A stretch of 64,000 nucleotides of DNA, taken from Chloroflexota bacterium. GTDB lineage: Bacteria; Chloroflexota; Limnocylindria; Limnocylindrales; CSP1-4. Within the stretch, counting starts at the first letter, position 1, and every line of letters starts with the position of its first letter. The position numbers and the translations under genes were made by a program. The notes beneath the pieces were generated by a model. That model had not been told where the DNA came from and did not search any database. It was given only the letters and a program-made list of their open reading frames with translations. Location: positions 24,072 to 88,071 of the forward strand of contig JAJZRG010000010.1 in NCBI GenBank assembly GCA_021802825.1. Reading direction: 5' to 3'. Shown here piece by piece: positions 52,157 to 61,185 of this stretch.

Positions 52157-53876
52157 GGCCCGCCGCCAGGGATCTGACGACACGGCTCCAGCCGCCCCCG
52201 AGGTGAAGTCGCAACAGCGCGATGACCGCGGTGGGCAGCGAGGTCCAGCCAGGGACGAGGAGGAAGCGGGGCTCCCAGACCGGCGCGAACTTGTCCTTGA
52301 AGAACGCCAGCCCCTCGTGGTTGTAGAACGGGCGGACGAAACGGGCCCCGCGGGCGAGCCACCGCTCGGACCGTCGCGGTGCGTCCGTGCCGAGCCCGGC
52401 CAGAGGCGCCAAGCCCAGTGAGAGCTGTGTGACGTTGGCCTCGCCGAGGGCCGAGATGGCGGCCACCAGGCACGCCTCGAGCGCACCCGGCACGCCCCCG
52501 TGGGAACGCCGCATCACGTCGAGCATCCAGCCGCCATCGCTGCCCGTCGGCCGCAGCACGGCGAACGCCGCCGGAAGCCCGTCCGCGCCGATCGCCACCG
52601 CGATCGCCCCGTGGGCTCCCTGCGGGTCGAACGTCCCCACGGTGAAGCCTAGCTGTGGGCCGGCGGTCCGTCGCCACTCCCGATCCAGCCGCACGATCGC
52701 CTCGACAAGCTGGGGATCGCCGAGAGCCGCCAGGCCCCCGGGCGACCAGCGCGTGGTGATGCCGCCCTTGCGAGACCGGGTCACGGTGTGCCGGAGGTTG
52801 GCGACACGGGGCGAGGAGAGGTCGAAGGTGCTCGGGTCAACGATGGCCTCTCGCCCCACGGGCACCGACGCCCAGCCTCGCCGGCCGAGCTTGGCCGTGA
52901 GCTCGCTTGACGCCTGGTAGACCACCGGTGCGATGTCGTCCCGGCGGCAGCGCTCGAGCCATCGGTCGAGAACTGCTTCGGCCGCAGTCGGCTCGCCCAC
53001 CGGATCGCCCAGCGCCACCTCGACCCGGCCGACCGGCGCGACCGCGAGCGCCGTCGTCCCAGCATCGTCGGTCCAGGCCGTGCACTCGGGCGCCAGCTGG
53101 TAGGGGAACAGGGCGCCTCGGCCCACGCGGCGGAGTGTGGCCCGGGCCGCGTCAACCTCCGCACGCGGGCGGTCGTCGTGGCGCGGGTCGAGCACGAGGA
53201 CGCTGGCCAGGACATAGGCCACGCGGGCCGCGACGAGAAGGGCGCCGACCGTGGCCAGCCCGGGCACCGCCACGGGGGTCGCGAGGTCCAGCAGGGAGCC
53301 CACCGCCTCGGCCAGCGTGCCCAGTGCGTCCGCGCCCGTCGCCGCCGCCACGGCTGCCACGGTCGCCAGCGCGACGCCGCCGGCCAGGAGCGCGGCCGCG
53401 ACGATGGTCTCGCGTCGTCCGGTCCCCGCCTGGTAGCGGTCCCTGGTCGCGAGGAGAGCGAGGCCGACGCCGAGGGCGGTGATGACCGAGGCCGGATGGT
53501 CAAGCGTCACGCCCTGCACAACCACGCTCCCGGCGACCATTGCGAGCGCCATCCAGTAGCCGATCCGCTTGCGCCGGAGGAGGGCGATGCCGACCAAGAG
53601 GAATGCCGTGCTCGACGCCTCGGCGCCCACCCAGTCGCCCGCGACCGGACCGGCGGGCAGCACTCGCCACAGGCCCACGGGGTCACCGCCGAGGATCGCG
53701 ACCATGTCCGACGACACCGAGCACAGGAGCAGCGCCAGAGCCGGGAGGAACTCGACGATCGTGGCGATCGGGTGGCGCCGCTGAGCCACGCTCGTCGGGT
53801 CGTCCGCCGGCAGTTGGCCCCCCGAGCGGTGCTGCTCCCCGATGTGGACGCCGACGGCCGGAACGGAGCCGCTCAT
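52140..53876 (-). CDS. MprF-like protein (DUF2156, phosphatidylglycerol lysyltransferase C-terminal domain)
   Basis: 578 residues. About six TM helices in the first ~215 residues, then a GNAT-like DUF2156 domain: APECTAWTDDAGTTALAV, VALGDPVGEP, PVVYQASSELTAKLGRRGW, VPVGREAIVD, LRHTVTRSRKGGI and PFYNHEGLAFFKDKFAPVWEPRF (blocks in order). MprF proteins add amino acids from aminoacyl-tRNA to lipids. Whether this one does is not shown. The ATG overlaps the stop of the upstream hydrolase gene (ATGA), so both are one operon. Confidence 0.85.
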   Translation of the reverse strand: MSGSVPAVGVHIGEQHRSGGQLPADDPTSVAQRRHPIATIVEFLPALALLLCSVSSDMVAILGGDPVGLWRVLPAGPVAGDWVGAEASSTAFLLVGIALLRRKRIGYWMALAMVAGSVVVQGVTLDHPASVITALGVGLALLATRDRYQAGTGRRETIVAAALLAGGVALATVAAVAAATGADALGTLAEAVGSLLDLATPVAVPGLATVGALLVAARVAYVLASVLVLDPRHDDRPRAEVDAARATLRRVGRGALFPYQLAPECTAWTDDAGTTALAVAPVGRVEVALGDPVGEPTAAEAVLDRWLERCRRDDIAPVVYQASSELTAKLGRRGWASVPVGREAIVDPSTFDLSSPRVANLRHTVTRSRKGGITTRWSPGGLAALGDPQLVEAIVRLDREWRRTAGPQLGFTVGTFDPQGAHGAIAVAIGADGLPAAFAVLRPTGSDGGWMLDVMRRSHGGVPGALEACLVAAISALGEANVTQLSLGLAPLAGLGTDAPRRSERWLARGARFVRPFYNHEGLAFFKDKFAPVWEPRFLLVPGWTSLPTAVIALLRLHLGGGWSRVVRSLAAGLIPAR

Positions 53877-55522
53877 GAGAACACCCCGAGGGCAGCCTCG
53901 CGCTGTGCGAGCGTCACCAGCATGGGCGGCAGGTGACTCCGCACGGCGCGCCAGCCGTGGCCGATCGATGACGGCGTGGCCGACACCGCCACGCCGGCCG
54001 CCTCGCAGGCCGCGACCATCGACCGGAACTGGCCGCCGTAGAAGGGGTCGGCCGGGTCGCCCTCGAGGATCAGGAAGACCGAGTGGCGCGCGCTCGCGGG
54101 CAGCTCCCCAACGAGGTCGAGCGGCGAGTACTGCGCCTCGGCCGAGGTGCTGCCGCCGAACGGGAGGGAGGCGTTGCGGGTCTGGTTGGTGTCGATCCCC
54201 GCCTGGTAGTAGCCGCTGAGCGAGATCGCAGTGGAGAACAGGTCCGGATGGCGCAGGACGAGCATCGTGGAGCAGAAGCCGCCCTGCGAGAAGCCAAGCA
54301 CGGAGCGGGCGGCTGCGCTCCTGATCGTGTGGTATGTCGCGTCAACGAAGGGCACGACGGTCTGCGTGATGTAGGTCTCGAACCACTCGCGGCCGTCAAC
54401 GGCGTTCACGCACTCGCTGTCGGGGTAAGCGCCGCCCTCCTGGGCGACGAACACGACGATGGAGGCCGGGAAGGTGCCCGCCGTGATCATCGAGTGGAGC
54501 ATGATCCTGAGGCTGGCACCCGTAGTCCAGAGGTACGAGGCCCAGGGGACCGCATAGATGACCGGGTAGCTGCGGTTCGACGTCCCGTAGCCCGGCGGCA
54601 GGTAGATCTGGACGCTGGCCGTCGTTGACTGGCCGCCCTTCCACGGGGCGGGGAAGGAGGTCGACACCAGCTGGCCCCGGCCCGTCGGCTGCCAGGCGGT
54701 CCATGGGGTGCCGAGCTTGAGGACACCGCTGCTGACGCCCTGACCGGTGCCGGACGCGATGAGGCGCGAGGTGTCGCCGCCCGCGCCGGGCTGCGGTGAC
54801 GGGCCGGCCACTTGCGTGAGCCCCGGGCCGCCGGTTCCTCCGCCGCGCATGTGGGCGTCCGGGCTGAAGTTCACCATGTCCGAGAAGACTGGCAGCGTGA
54901 CGGCCAGCAGGGCCATCACAACCAGGGCTGCGGCCGGGCGCCGCAGGCGACTGGCGCTACGGCCGGGTCGACCGAGCGACATGACGTCCTCGCCGGCGGC
55001 GATCAGGACGCTGCGGACCGGACGCATCAAGGTGGCCGTGGCCCACGCGACCACGCCGAAGGCGACGAGCAGCGTGAGCACGGTGAGCGCCCAGCCGGTG
55101 GGGTCGAAGGCCCCGTCGGGTCCGTTGGCGTTGATGGCGGCACGGGTCTCGACCAGGAAGGTGTGTCCGAACAGCGCGAACCCGCTAAGGAGCCCCGCCA
55201 GCGCGGCTGCGCGCCAGGCCCCGGCTACGAGCGTGCCGGCGGCCGTCGCGCTGGCCGCGCCGACCAGGTCGGCGATGAGTCGGGCGCGGTCTGGGTCGAA
55301 CCCCATGACCTCGAAGGTGGCGGCGCACGCGGCGAGGATGCCTGAGACGCGCAGCGCTACCGCTGTCGCGCTGACCAGACCGATCGCCAGGGCGAGGCGA
55401 GCCCATGGGCACGGCCGCGCGGCGGCCGAGGCAGCGGAGCCTGCCGGTTGCGGTGGGACGTTGTCGCCCGGCCCTCCCGGCGCTCGCCGAGGGGCGTTGA
55501 GAAGACGGCCTTCCAAGGACAT
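53873..55522 (-). CDS. Multi-pass membrane protein with C-terminal esterase domain
   Basis: 549 residues from ATG 55522. Five or so TM helices in the first ~230 residues (for example LALAIGLVSATAVALRVSGI, GWALTVLTLLVAFGVVAWAT, PAAALVVMALLAVTLPVFS). Then an exported alpha/beta hydrolase: TASVQIYLPPGYGTSNRSYPVIYAV (blocks), nucleophile GFSQGGFCSTM and C-terminal SIGHGWRAVRSHLPPML. It is a close paralogue of the esterase at 49061-50233, with the same GFSQGGFC and SGYYQAGI motifs. Upstream partner of the MprF-like gene. Substrate unknown; lipid or cell-wall ester plausible. Confidence 0.83.
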   Translation of the reverse strand: MSLEGRLLNAPRRAPGGPGDNVPPQPAGSAASAAARPCPWARLALAIGLVSATAVALRVSGILAACAATFEVMGFDPDRARLIADLVGAASATAAGTLVAGAWRAAALAGLLSGFALFGHTFLVETRAAINANGPDGAFDPTGWALTVLTLLVAFGVVAWATATLMRPVRSVLIAAGEDVMSLGRPGRSASRLRRPAAALVVMALLAVTLPVFSDMVNFSPDAHMRGGGTGGPGLTQVAGPSPQPGAGGDTSRLIASGTGQGVSSGVLKLGTPWTAWQPTGRGQLVSTSFPAPWKGGQSTTASVQIYLPPGYGTSNRSYPVIYAVPWASYLWTTGASLRIMLHSMITAGTFPASIVVFVAQEGGAYPDSECVNAVDGREWFETYITQTVVPFVDATYHTIRSAAARSVLGFSQGGFCSTMLVLRHPDLFSTAISLSGYYQAGIDTNQTRNASLPFGGSTSAEAQYSPLDLVGELPASARHSVFLILEGDPADPFYGGQFRSMVAACEAAGVAVSATPSSIGHGWRAVRSHLPPMLVTLAQREAALGVFS

Positions 55523-55756
55523 CTGGGCGCAACTCCGAGGTCTGCACTCGCCCCCGCTGGCGGGAGTGGCTGCCGGGCGGTTTCGGCTTCCTCGAATGAC
55601 ACAGCGTGCGGGGGGCCGCGGCAACCGAGGGCCGCTTGAGGTTGCGTTGCAGTTGCTCAACCTCGATTGCGTTCCCCACATCCCTGTTGGGGTGTCAGGG
55701 CATCGGCGGCTCGTCTCGGGGCAGCGCGGCGGGTCATCTGGGCAGCTCTCGGGGCG

Positions 55757-55762
55757 TATTCT
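55757..55762 (+). promoter_or_regulatory. Candidate -10 box, leaderless
   Basis: TATTCT lies 7 bases before ATG 55770. Confidence 0.5.
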
Positions 55763-55769
55763 CGGTCCG

Positions 55770-56756
55770 ATGCCCACCCTGCACCGTCCTCGGACCCTGC
55801 CGCGTCGCCGCACTGTCGCTGCCGGCCCAGCCGGGAAGCCACCCCGAGTGGTCGTGATCGGCGACTTGGTGCTCGACGTGGTGCTGGCTCCGGAGCGCGA
55901 GGTCAAGCCGGGCTCGGACGTGACGGGTCGGGTCATGCTGCGCCAGGGCGGCTCCGCCTCGAACACCGCTCGCTGGCTGGGACGTCTGGGGATGCGCCCG
56001 ACGCTCGTCTGCGCGGTGGGCCGAGATGCGACGGGTCGGGCGCTCGTTGCCGACGTGGCGGCGGCCGGCGTGGAGGTGCGTGCCGTCCGCGTCGCCGGGG
56101 CACCGACCGGACGCATCGGCGTCCTCGTCGACCCTGGCGGCGAGCGCTCCTTCGTGACCCAGCGCGGCGCGGCACTTCGGCTGCGCCCCGGTGACCTACG
56201 GCCCAGCTGGTTCGCCGGCGCGGCGGGGGTGCACCTGCCAGCCTACTCGCTGCTCGACCTGCCGCTGGGCCTCGCGGGGATGACCGCGGCAAACCTGGGC
56301 CACGCCGCGGGCGCGCTGGTGAGCGTGGACCTCTCGTCATCGGCGCCGCTGCTCGCCGAGGGCCGGCGGGCGGCCCTGCGGCTGATCGAGGACGCCGCGC
56401 CCGACCTGCTGTTCGCGACGCGCGACGAGGCGAGAGCGCTGCTCGGCCCGAAGCGCGAGGAGCGGCTCCTCGAGCTCGCGCCAGCAGCGGTTGTCAAGCG
56501 CGGGCCCGAGGGCGCGACGGTGCTGCTCCGGACGGGCCACGATCACATCCGCCTCGAGGTCGCCACGACGCCGGCGAGGGCCGAGGACACGACCGGCGCG
56601 GGCGACGCGTTCGACGCGGGGTTCCTCGCCGGATGGCTGGACGGGCGGCGCAAGGGTCTCGCTGAGGCGGCGGCGCTCCAGCGGGGCGCGGTGCTCGGCA
56701 ACCGTACCGCGCTGCGCCAGATCATGACGCGACCACCGGAGCTGTCGATCGGGTAG
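55770..56756 (+). CDS. PfkB-family carbohydrate/nucleoside kinase
   Basis: 328 residues. Ribokinase fold: VVIGDLVLDVVL at the N-terminus, GGSASNTARWLGRLG sugar-binding block, and the ATP/anion-hole motif TTGAGDAFDAGFLAGWL with the catalytic Asp. The PsuG gene two genes downstream (59258) suggests it could be the pseudouridine kinase PsuK, which is a PfkB protein, but ribokinase-like sugars are equally possible by sequence. Confidence 0.88.
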   Translation: MPTLHRPRTLPRRRTVAAGPAGKPPRVVVIGDLVLDVVLAPEREVKPGSDVTGRVMLRQGGSASNTARWLGRLGMRPTLVCAVGRDATGRALVADVAAAGVEVRAVRVAGAPTGRIGVLVDPGGERSFVTQRGAALRLRPGDLRPSWFAGAAGVHLPAYSLLDLPLGLAGMTAANLGHAAGALVSVDLSSSAPLLAEGRRAALRLIEDAAPDLLFATRDEARALLGPKREERLLELAPAAVVKRGPEGATVLLRTGHDHIRLEVATTPARAEDTTGAGDAFDAGFLAGWLDGRRKGLAEAAALQRGAVLGNRTALRQIMTRPPELSIG

Positions 56757-57061
56757 GGCGCGAGGACAGGGCGCACGTCGCCCGCCGAGGGGAACCCACG
56801 GCGGCATCGCGTCGCCCGGGCGCCGATGCGCGCGCAACGAATGGCCTTCCTGGCCCGGGTCGCTCTCTGCGGCGCGCTTGACGTGTCCGTCACCGCTGCA
56901 CTCGGCATGGGCCGTCCGGTCAGGCCGCCCGCACCCACGTCGTCGGCCCCGGGATCTGCGACTGCGGGCGCCTTCTCGGGCCTCTCCGCGTCACCGCGAG
57001 CCGCCGCTGCTGCACGCGCCCGATCCAGGGCTGCGGCGGGGGCGAGCACCGTCGGTCTCGG
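56757..57061. other. Intergenic region, nothing recognised
   Basis: 305 bases between convergent genes; no protein-like frame and no clear terminator hairpin with T-run seen. Confidence 0.5.
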
Positions 57062-59122
57062 TCAGGCCCGCAGGTAGCGGTCGAACCAGGCGAGCATCCG
57101 CCGCATCCGGTCCACCCGGCGATCGATGCGGCCGGTCGCCTGCGCCACGTGGTACTCCTCGGGGTACAGCACGTACTCGACCGTCCGGCCAAGCTGGCGC
57201 AGGGCGACGAAGAACTGCTCGTTGTCCGACGCCGGGCACCGCCGGTCCGCCTCGGACTGGAGCAGCAGGAGGGGCGTCCGGACGGCGGCGACGTGGCGAA
57301 GCGGCGACTGGCGCCACAGAAGGGCCACCCCATCGGCGCTGAGCGGGTCGCCCAGACGGGCCGCGCGACAGTACTCGGGCCCAGTGTCGCTCGCGGCCCA
57401 GGCGCTCACCTGGTTCGTCACGCCGTTCTCCGACACGGCTGCGCGGAACCGATCCGTCGTCCCCACGAGCCAGTTGACCATGAAGCCGCCATACGAGAGG
57501 CCGAGGGCGCCAAGGCGAGCAGGGTCCGCCAGCCCGAGCGCGACCGCGTGGTCAAGCGCCGCGTGGACGTCGTCCGCGTCCACCCCGCCCCAGTCGCCCA
57601 GCTGTGGCGCGACCCACTCGCGCCCGTAGCCGATCGACCCCCGGATGTTGGGCAGGATCACGCGATAGCCGCGGGCGCACAGCAGCGCGACTTCCAGGCT
57701 TGGGGCCGGCGACCAGGCGCCGAGTGGCCCGCCGTGCACGTCCACGATGGTCGGCAGCAGATCCTCCCCTGCGCCCGCGGGCGACGCGATCCACGTCTCG
57801 ATCGGCCCGCCCGGCCCCGGCACCTCGAGCGCGCGCATCTCCGGCCAGCTGACGCCGTCGAGCCAGTCGCCGCCCATCGTGGTCAGCGGCCGGAGGCCGC
57901 CGCCGGGCGTGACGAGGCAGAGCTCCGGCGGCCGCGCGCCCAGGGTGGCGATGACCGTTGTCGTCCCGTCGCCTGACGCGGCCAGCACGTTGCACATGGC
58001 GTCGCCCCCTGCGAGGCGCTCGGGATCGCGCAGCGGGCGAGCAGTGTGGGCGTCCACGCAGACTCGCCACGGGTGGGTCCGCCCCCGGCCCGAGACGAGC
58101 GCCACGACCTCGTCCGGCGACACCCAGAGCGGCCCGGGCCGCTGGTCCACCATCCAGCCGGTGAGATCCGAGTCGGCCCAGTTGCCGACTGGCAGGTCGA
58201 GGTCTGGCGCGAGCGGCCACGGCGGGGCGGACCCGTCGAGCGGCGCCACGTGGAGCGTCGGTGGCAGGTCGTCGAAGAAGTCCGGGTCGTCCACGCCGAT
58301 GCCCACGACAAAGCGGCCGTCGGGGGCATACGCGGGGGCGCGAACCGGCCCGGCGAGCGCGAGCACTTCGCGCGGCCTGGCTGCCGTGCTCGCGATGACG
58401 CCCTCGCCCGCACCGTCCAGCTGGATCTCGAAGATCGAGGTCCTCGGATGCCGGTCGGCGTCGGGTCGCGGATCGGCGGTGAACGCGAGCGCCTGGCCGT
58501 CGGGTCGCCAGGCCGGAATGCCGAACACGCCGCTGGCCATGCTGGTGAGCTGCCGAGGTGCTCCGCTGCCGTCCGCCGCCACGGTGAACAGCTGCGGGCG
58601 CCGGTCAACGTAGCCCACCTCATCGGCACGATAGTCGAGCTCGGTCACTACCCGCGCCCGCGGTTCGCCGTTGGCAGCCCGACCGCCGACGATCAGCCGC
58701 TCGGGGTCCGTCTCGGCGGTGAAGGCGATCCACCGGCCGTCGGGCGACCACACGGGCTGCCCGGGGTCGAGCTCGCCGAGCCCGAGCTGGGTGGTGTCCG
58801 GCGCCTTGCCGTCCATGCCGGCCACGATCAGCTGGGCCCGCTGCGCGCCGGGTGCCCTGCGGGTGAACGCCACACGCGTCCCGTCCGGGCTCAGCGCGGG
58901 TCGCATGTCCCTGACCCGCCCCACGGTCAGCTGCCGGGGGTCGCCGCCCGCAGGGACCGTCACCAGCCACAGGTGCGAGACGTAGTCGTCGCCGTCCACC
59001 ACGCGCCGCGTGACCACGGCGAACGACCCGTCCCGGGCGAGGTCATGCTCCTCGAGGACCACCTGCTCCCGGAGGATGTCGGGGGTGGGCAGGCGGGGGG
59101 GAGCGCTGGGGTGGGGCGGCAT
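57062..59122 (-). CDS. S9-family prolyl oligopeptidase/acylaminoacyl peptidase
   Basis: 686 residues. N-terminal beta-propeller with TolB-like repeats (RPALSPDGTRVAFTRR, PVWSPDGRWIAFTAE, PAWRPDGQALAFTAD), then the alpha/beta hydrolase domain: DVHGGPLGAWSP, NIRGSIGYGREW, nucleophile in GLSYGGFM, acidic SEADRRCPASDNEQFF and His in YPEEYHVAQ. No signal peptide, so probably a cytoplasmic peptidase. TAGGCT 6 bases before the ATG suggests a leaderless gene, divergent from psuG. Confidence 0.93.
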   Translation of the reverse strand: MPPHPSAPPRLPTPDILREQVVLEEHDLARDGSFAVVTRRVVDGDDYVSHLWLVTVPAGGDPRQLTVGRVRDMRPALSPDGTRVAFTRRAPGAQRAQLIVAGMDGKAPDTTQLGLGELDPGQPVWSPDGRWIAFTAETDPERLIVGGRAANGEPRARVVTELDYRADEVGYVDRRPQLFTVAADGSGAPRQLTSMASGVFGIPAWRPDGQALAFTADPRPDADRHPRTSIFEIQLDGAGEGVIASTAARPREVLALAGPVRAPAYAPDGRFVVGIGVDDPDFFDDLPPTLHVAPLDGSAPPWPLAPDLDLPVGNWADSDLTGWMVDQRPGPLWVSPDEVVALVSGRGRTHPWRVCVDAHTARPLRDPERLAGGDAMCNVLAASGDGTTTVIATLGARPPELCLVTPGGGLRPLTTMGGDWLDGVSWPEMRALEVPGPGGPIETWIASPAGAGEDLLPTIVDVHGGPLGAWSPAPSLEVALLCARGYRVILPNIRGSIGYGREWVAPQLGDWGGVDADDVHAALDHAVALGLADPARLGALGLSYGGFMVNWLVGTTDRFRAAVSENGVTNQVSAWAASDTGPEYCRAARLGDPLSADGVALLWRQSPLRHVAAVRTPLLLLQSEADRRCPASDNEQFFVALRQLGRTVEYVLYPEEYHVAQATGRIDRRVDRMRRMLAWFDRYLRA

Positions 59123-59128
59123 GCGAGA

Positions 59129-59134
59129 AGCCTA
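59129..59134 (-). promoter_or_regulatory. Candidate -10 box of the S9 peptidase gene
   Basis: Minus-strand TAGGCT lies 6 bases before ATG 59122. Confidence 0.45.
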
Positions 59135-59245
59135 TTCGGGCGGCGAGATCCATGCCGCCGGGTTTCGGTGGCCGCACTCGGCGGATGCCCCCTTCTGCGG
59201 ATGCCCTCTTCTGCTGCTCGCGGGTCCGCACCTGCGAGGCTCCGG

Positions 59246-59251
59246 TACCCT
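59246..59251 (+). promoter_or_regulatory. Candidate -10 box of psuG
   Basis: TACCCT lies 6 bases before ATG 59258. Confidence 0.5.
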
Positions 59252-59257
59252 CAACGC

Positions 59258-60190
59258 ATGCTGCAGTCCGACCGCCTCGTCATCGCCCCGGAGGTCGCCG
59301 ACGCCCTCCGCGACTCCCGGCCCGTCGTCGCCCTCGAGTCCACGCTCATCAGCCACGGCCTGCCGTACCCGCAGAACGTCGAGGTCGCGACAGCCTCCGA
59401 GCAGGCCGTCCGGGCGTCGGGCGCGGTCCCCGCGACGGTCGCGATGCGCGACGGCAGGCTGCTCGTGGGCCTCGCCCAGGGCGATCTCGAGTCGCTGGCC
59501 ACCGCGCCCGCGGGCTCGGTCCGCAAGGTCGCGCGCCACAGCCTGGCCGAGGGCGCGGTGGCGGGCGGCTGGTCCGCGACCACCGTGTCGGCCACCATGA
59601 TCGCGGCCCACGCGTCTGGGATCCGGGTGTTCAGCACGGGCGGCATCGGCGGGGTGCACCGCGGCGCCCTCGACGGCCCCAACCCCTCGTTCGACATCTC
59701 GGCGGACCTCGGCGAGCTCGCCCGGACACCGGTCGCGGTTGTGTGCGCCGGCCCGAAGGCGATCCTCGACGTCCCGCGAACGCTCGAGCACCTCGAGACG
59801 GCGGGGGTTCCGGTGCTGGCATTGGGCCAGGACGAAATGCCGTTCTTCTGGGCCCGGCGGAGCGGGATCCCCGCCCCGATGACCGTCGCCGACGTGGCCT
59901 CGGCCGCGCGCGTGGTCGAGGCGCAGGCGGCCCTCGGCCTCGACGCCGGCATCGTCCTGTGCAACCCCGTCCCCGCTGAAGATGCCCTCGACGACGGCTA
60001 TGTCCGCGAGGTCGTCAACCGCGCGATCGCCGATGCGGAGGCGGCTGGGATCCACGGCCCCGCCACAACGCCTTGGCTCCTCGCCCGCGTCGCGGAGATC
60101 ACGGCCGGCGCGAGCGTGAGGGCGAACATCGCGCTCATCGTGGACAACGCTCGGGTGGGCGGGCTGCTCGCGGTGGCACTCGCTCGGTAG
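59258..60190 (+). CDS. psuG: Pseudouridine-5'-phosphate glycosidase
   Basis: 310 residues, standard length. Splits pseudouridine 5'-phosphate to uracil and ribose 5-phosphate. Conserved blocks: ALESTLISHGLPYPQNVEVA, GGWSATTVSATM, FSTGGIGGVHRGA, DISADLGELARTPVAVVCAGPK (blocks), and the C-terminal GASVRANIALIVDNARVG. The ribose 5-phosphate produced would feed the pentose phosphate enzymes. The kinase step may be done by the PfkB protein at 55770. Confidence 0.95.
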   Translation: MLQSDRLVIAPEVADALRDSRPVVALESTLISHGLPYPQNVEVATASEQAVRASGAVPATVAMRDGRLLVGLAQGDLESLATAPAGSVRKVARHSLAEGAVAGGWSATTVSATMIAAHASGIRVFSTGGIGGVHRGALDGPNPSFDISADLGELARTPVAVVCAGPKAILDVPRTLEHLETAGVPVLALGQDEMPFFWARRSGIPAPMTVADVASAARVVEAQAALGLDAGIVLCNPVPAEDALDDGYVREVVNRAIADAEAAGIHGPATTPWLLARVAEITAGASVRANIALIVDNARVGGLLAVALAR

Positions 60191-60222
60191 GGCGCGCGTT
60201 CTGTCGGCCGGCGCATGGCCGG

Positions 60223-60285
60223 GCCGGGAGGCTCCGGGCCGGAGCAGGGGGCCGGGAGGCTCCGGGCCGGAGCAGGGGGCCGGGA
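60223..60285. repeat. Tandem repeat, 28-bp unit x 2.2
   Basis: GCCGGGAGGCTCCGGGCC plus GGAGCAGGGG repeats at about 60223-60250 and 60251-60278, with a partial third copy. It lies in the gap between psuG and the next gene. Confidence 0.65.
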
Positions 60286-60442
60286 GCGTCTTGTTCGCGG
60301 CCCGGCCGGTGACTACACTCGTGCCGATCGTCCTGTTCCGCGCGAGCGAGTGGCGGCCGAGGGACCGCGGCGAGCTCGACCGGACCACCGGTTCGTAGGG
60401 CATCGCCGCTCGGACGGGCGCGACACGCCGGAAGGAGGCTCG

Positions 60443-60967
60443 ATGCGGATCTACGACGGAAGCCCGCGCCAGGACTTCGAGGAGGTCTTCCGCTCGATCG
60501 GCGCGTTCCTCGACCGGCGCGACATGAAGGACGTCTTGCTGCTCGAGGTGCCCGACGGGTACGTCGTCCAGGGCCTCGTCACTACCCAGTCCACCGCAGG
60601 CGCCTGGTCGGAGTCGGTGGGCTCGACGGTCAAGGAGACCCTGACGTACCTCGACGAGGACATCGCAAAGTTCATGGAGGAGGCGATCAAGCTTCGCGGC
60701 ACCGGCGAGCCGCCGGGCGCCCCGCAGGCGGGGCCACACGAGCGCGCCCTCCGCGTCATCGGCCGGTGGATGGACGAGCAGAAGCCGCGCGACGTCTTCC
60801 TGTTCGAGCAGGAGGGCGCCTATGTCGTCCGGCTGCTGGTGTCGGCCCAGGCGACCGCGCACCACGTCCTCGCCGAGTTCACGGCCGAGGATGTTGACGG
60901 CCTCGTCTCCCGCGGGCCCTCGCTCCGCGCGGCGAAGGGGTCTGCGACGCCGGTCTCCGGGGGATGA
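60443..60967 (+). CDS. Unknown protein with internal duplication
   Basis: 174 residues, no family recognised. Residues about 17-46 (RSIGAFLDRRDMKDVLLLEV, then PDGYVVQGLV) and 103-132 (RVIGRWMDEQKPRDVFLFEQ, then EGAYVVRLLV) align without gaps: the protein is two copies of one alpha-beta unit. Soluble, no signal peptide. GGAAGGAGG 5 bases before the ATG is a strong ribosome site. Followed by a small membrane protein and an EamA transporter on the same strand. Confidence 0.85.
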   Translation: MRIYDGSPRQDFEEVFRSIGAFLDRRDMKDVLLLEVPDGYVVQGLVTTQSTAGAWSESVGSTVKETLTYLDEDIAKFMEEAIKLRGTGEPPGAPQAGPHERALRVIGRWMDEQKPRDVFLFEQEGAYVVRLLVSAQATAHHVLAEFTAEDVDGLVSRGPSLRAAKGSATPVSGG

Positions 60968-61029
60968 CAGGCGGCCGGGCAGGCTGCACAATCTCCGGCA
61001 TCACGCTGTAGCAGAGGAGGTCCCGTCGC

Positions 61030-61185
61030 ATGAAGGCGCTGCGGACCGTTGCGGTCGCTCTTGGGATCACCCTTGGCGCGATGATCATCATCCCCCTCAT
61101 CGTGCTGGCAGGGCTGTTCGTCTGGCTCAAGCTGACCGAGGAGGACGACGAGGAGGCGCTCGAGCTCGAGCAGGAAGGCGCCTGA
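61030..61185 (+). CDS. Small single-helix membrane protein
   Basis: 51 residues: a short basic start (MKALRTV), one TM helix (GAMIIIPLIVLAGLFVWLKL) and an acidic tail (TEEDDEEALELEQEGA). GAGGAGG 9 bases before the ATG supports translation. Its stop overlaps a CTG that is the likely start of the next gene. Function unknown. Confidence 0.75.
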   Translation: MKALRTVAVALGITLGAMIIIPLIVLAGLFVWLKLTEEDDEEALELEQEGA

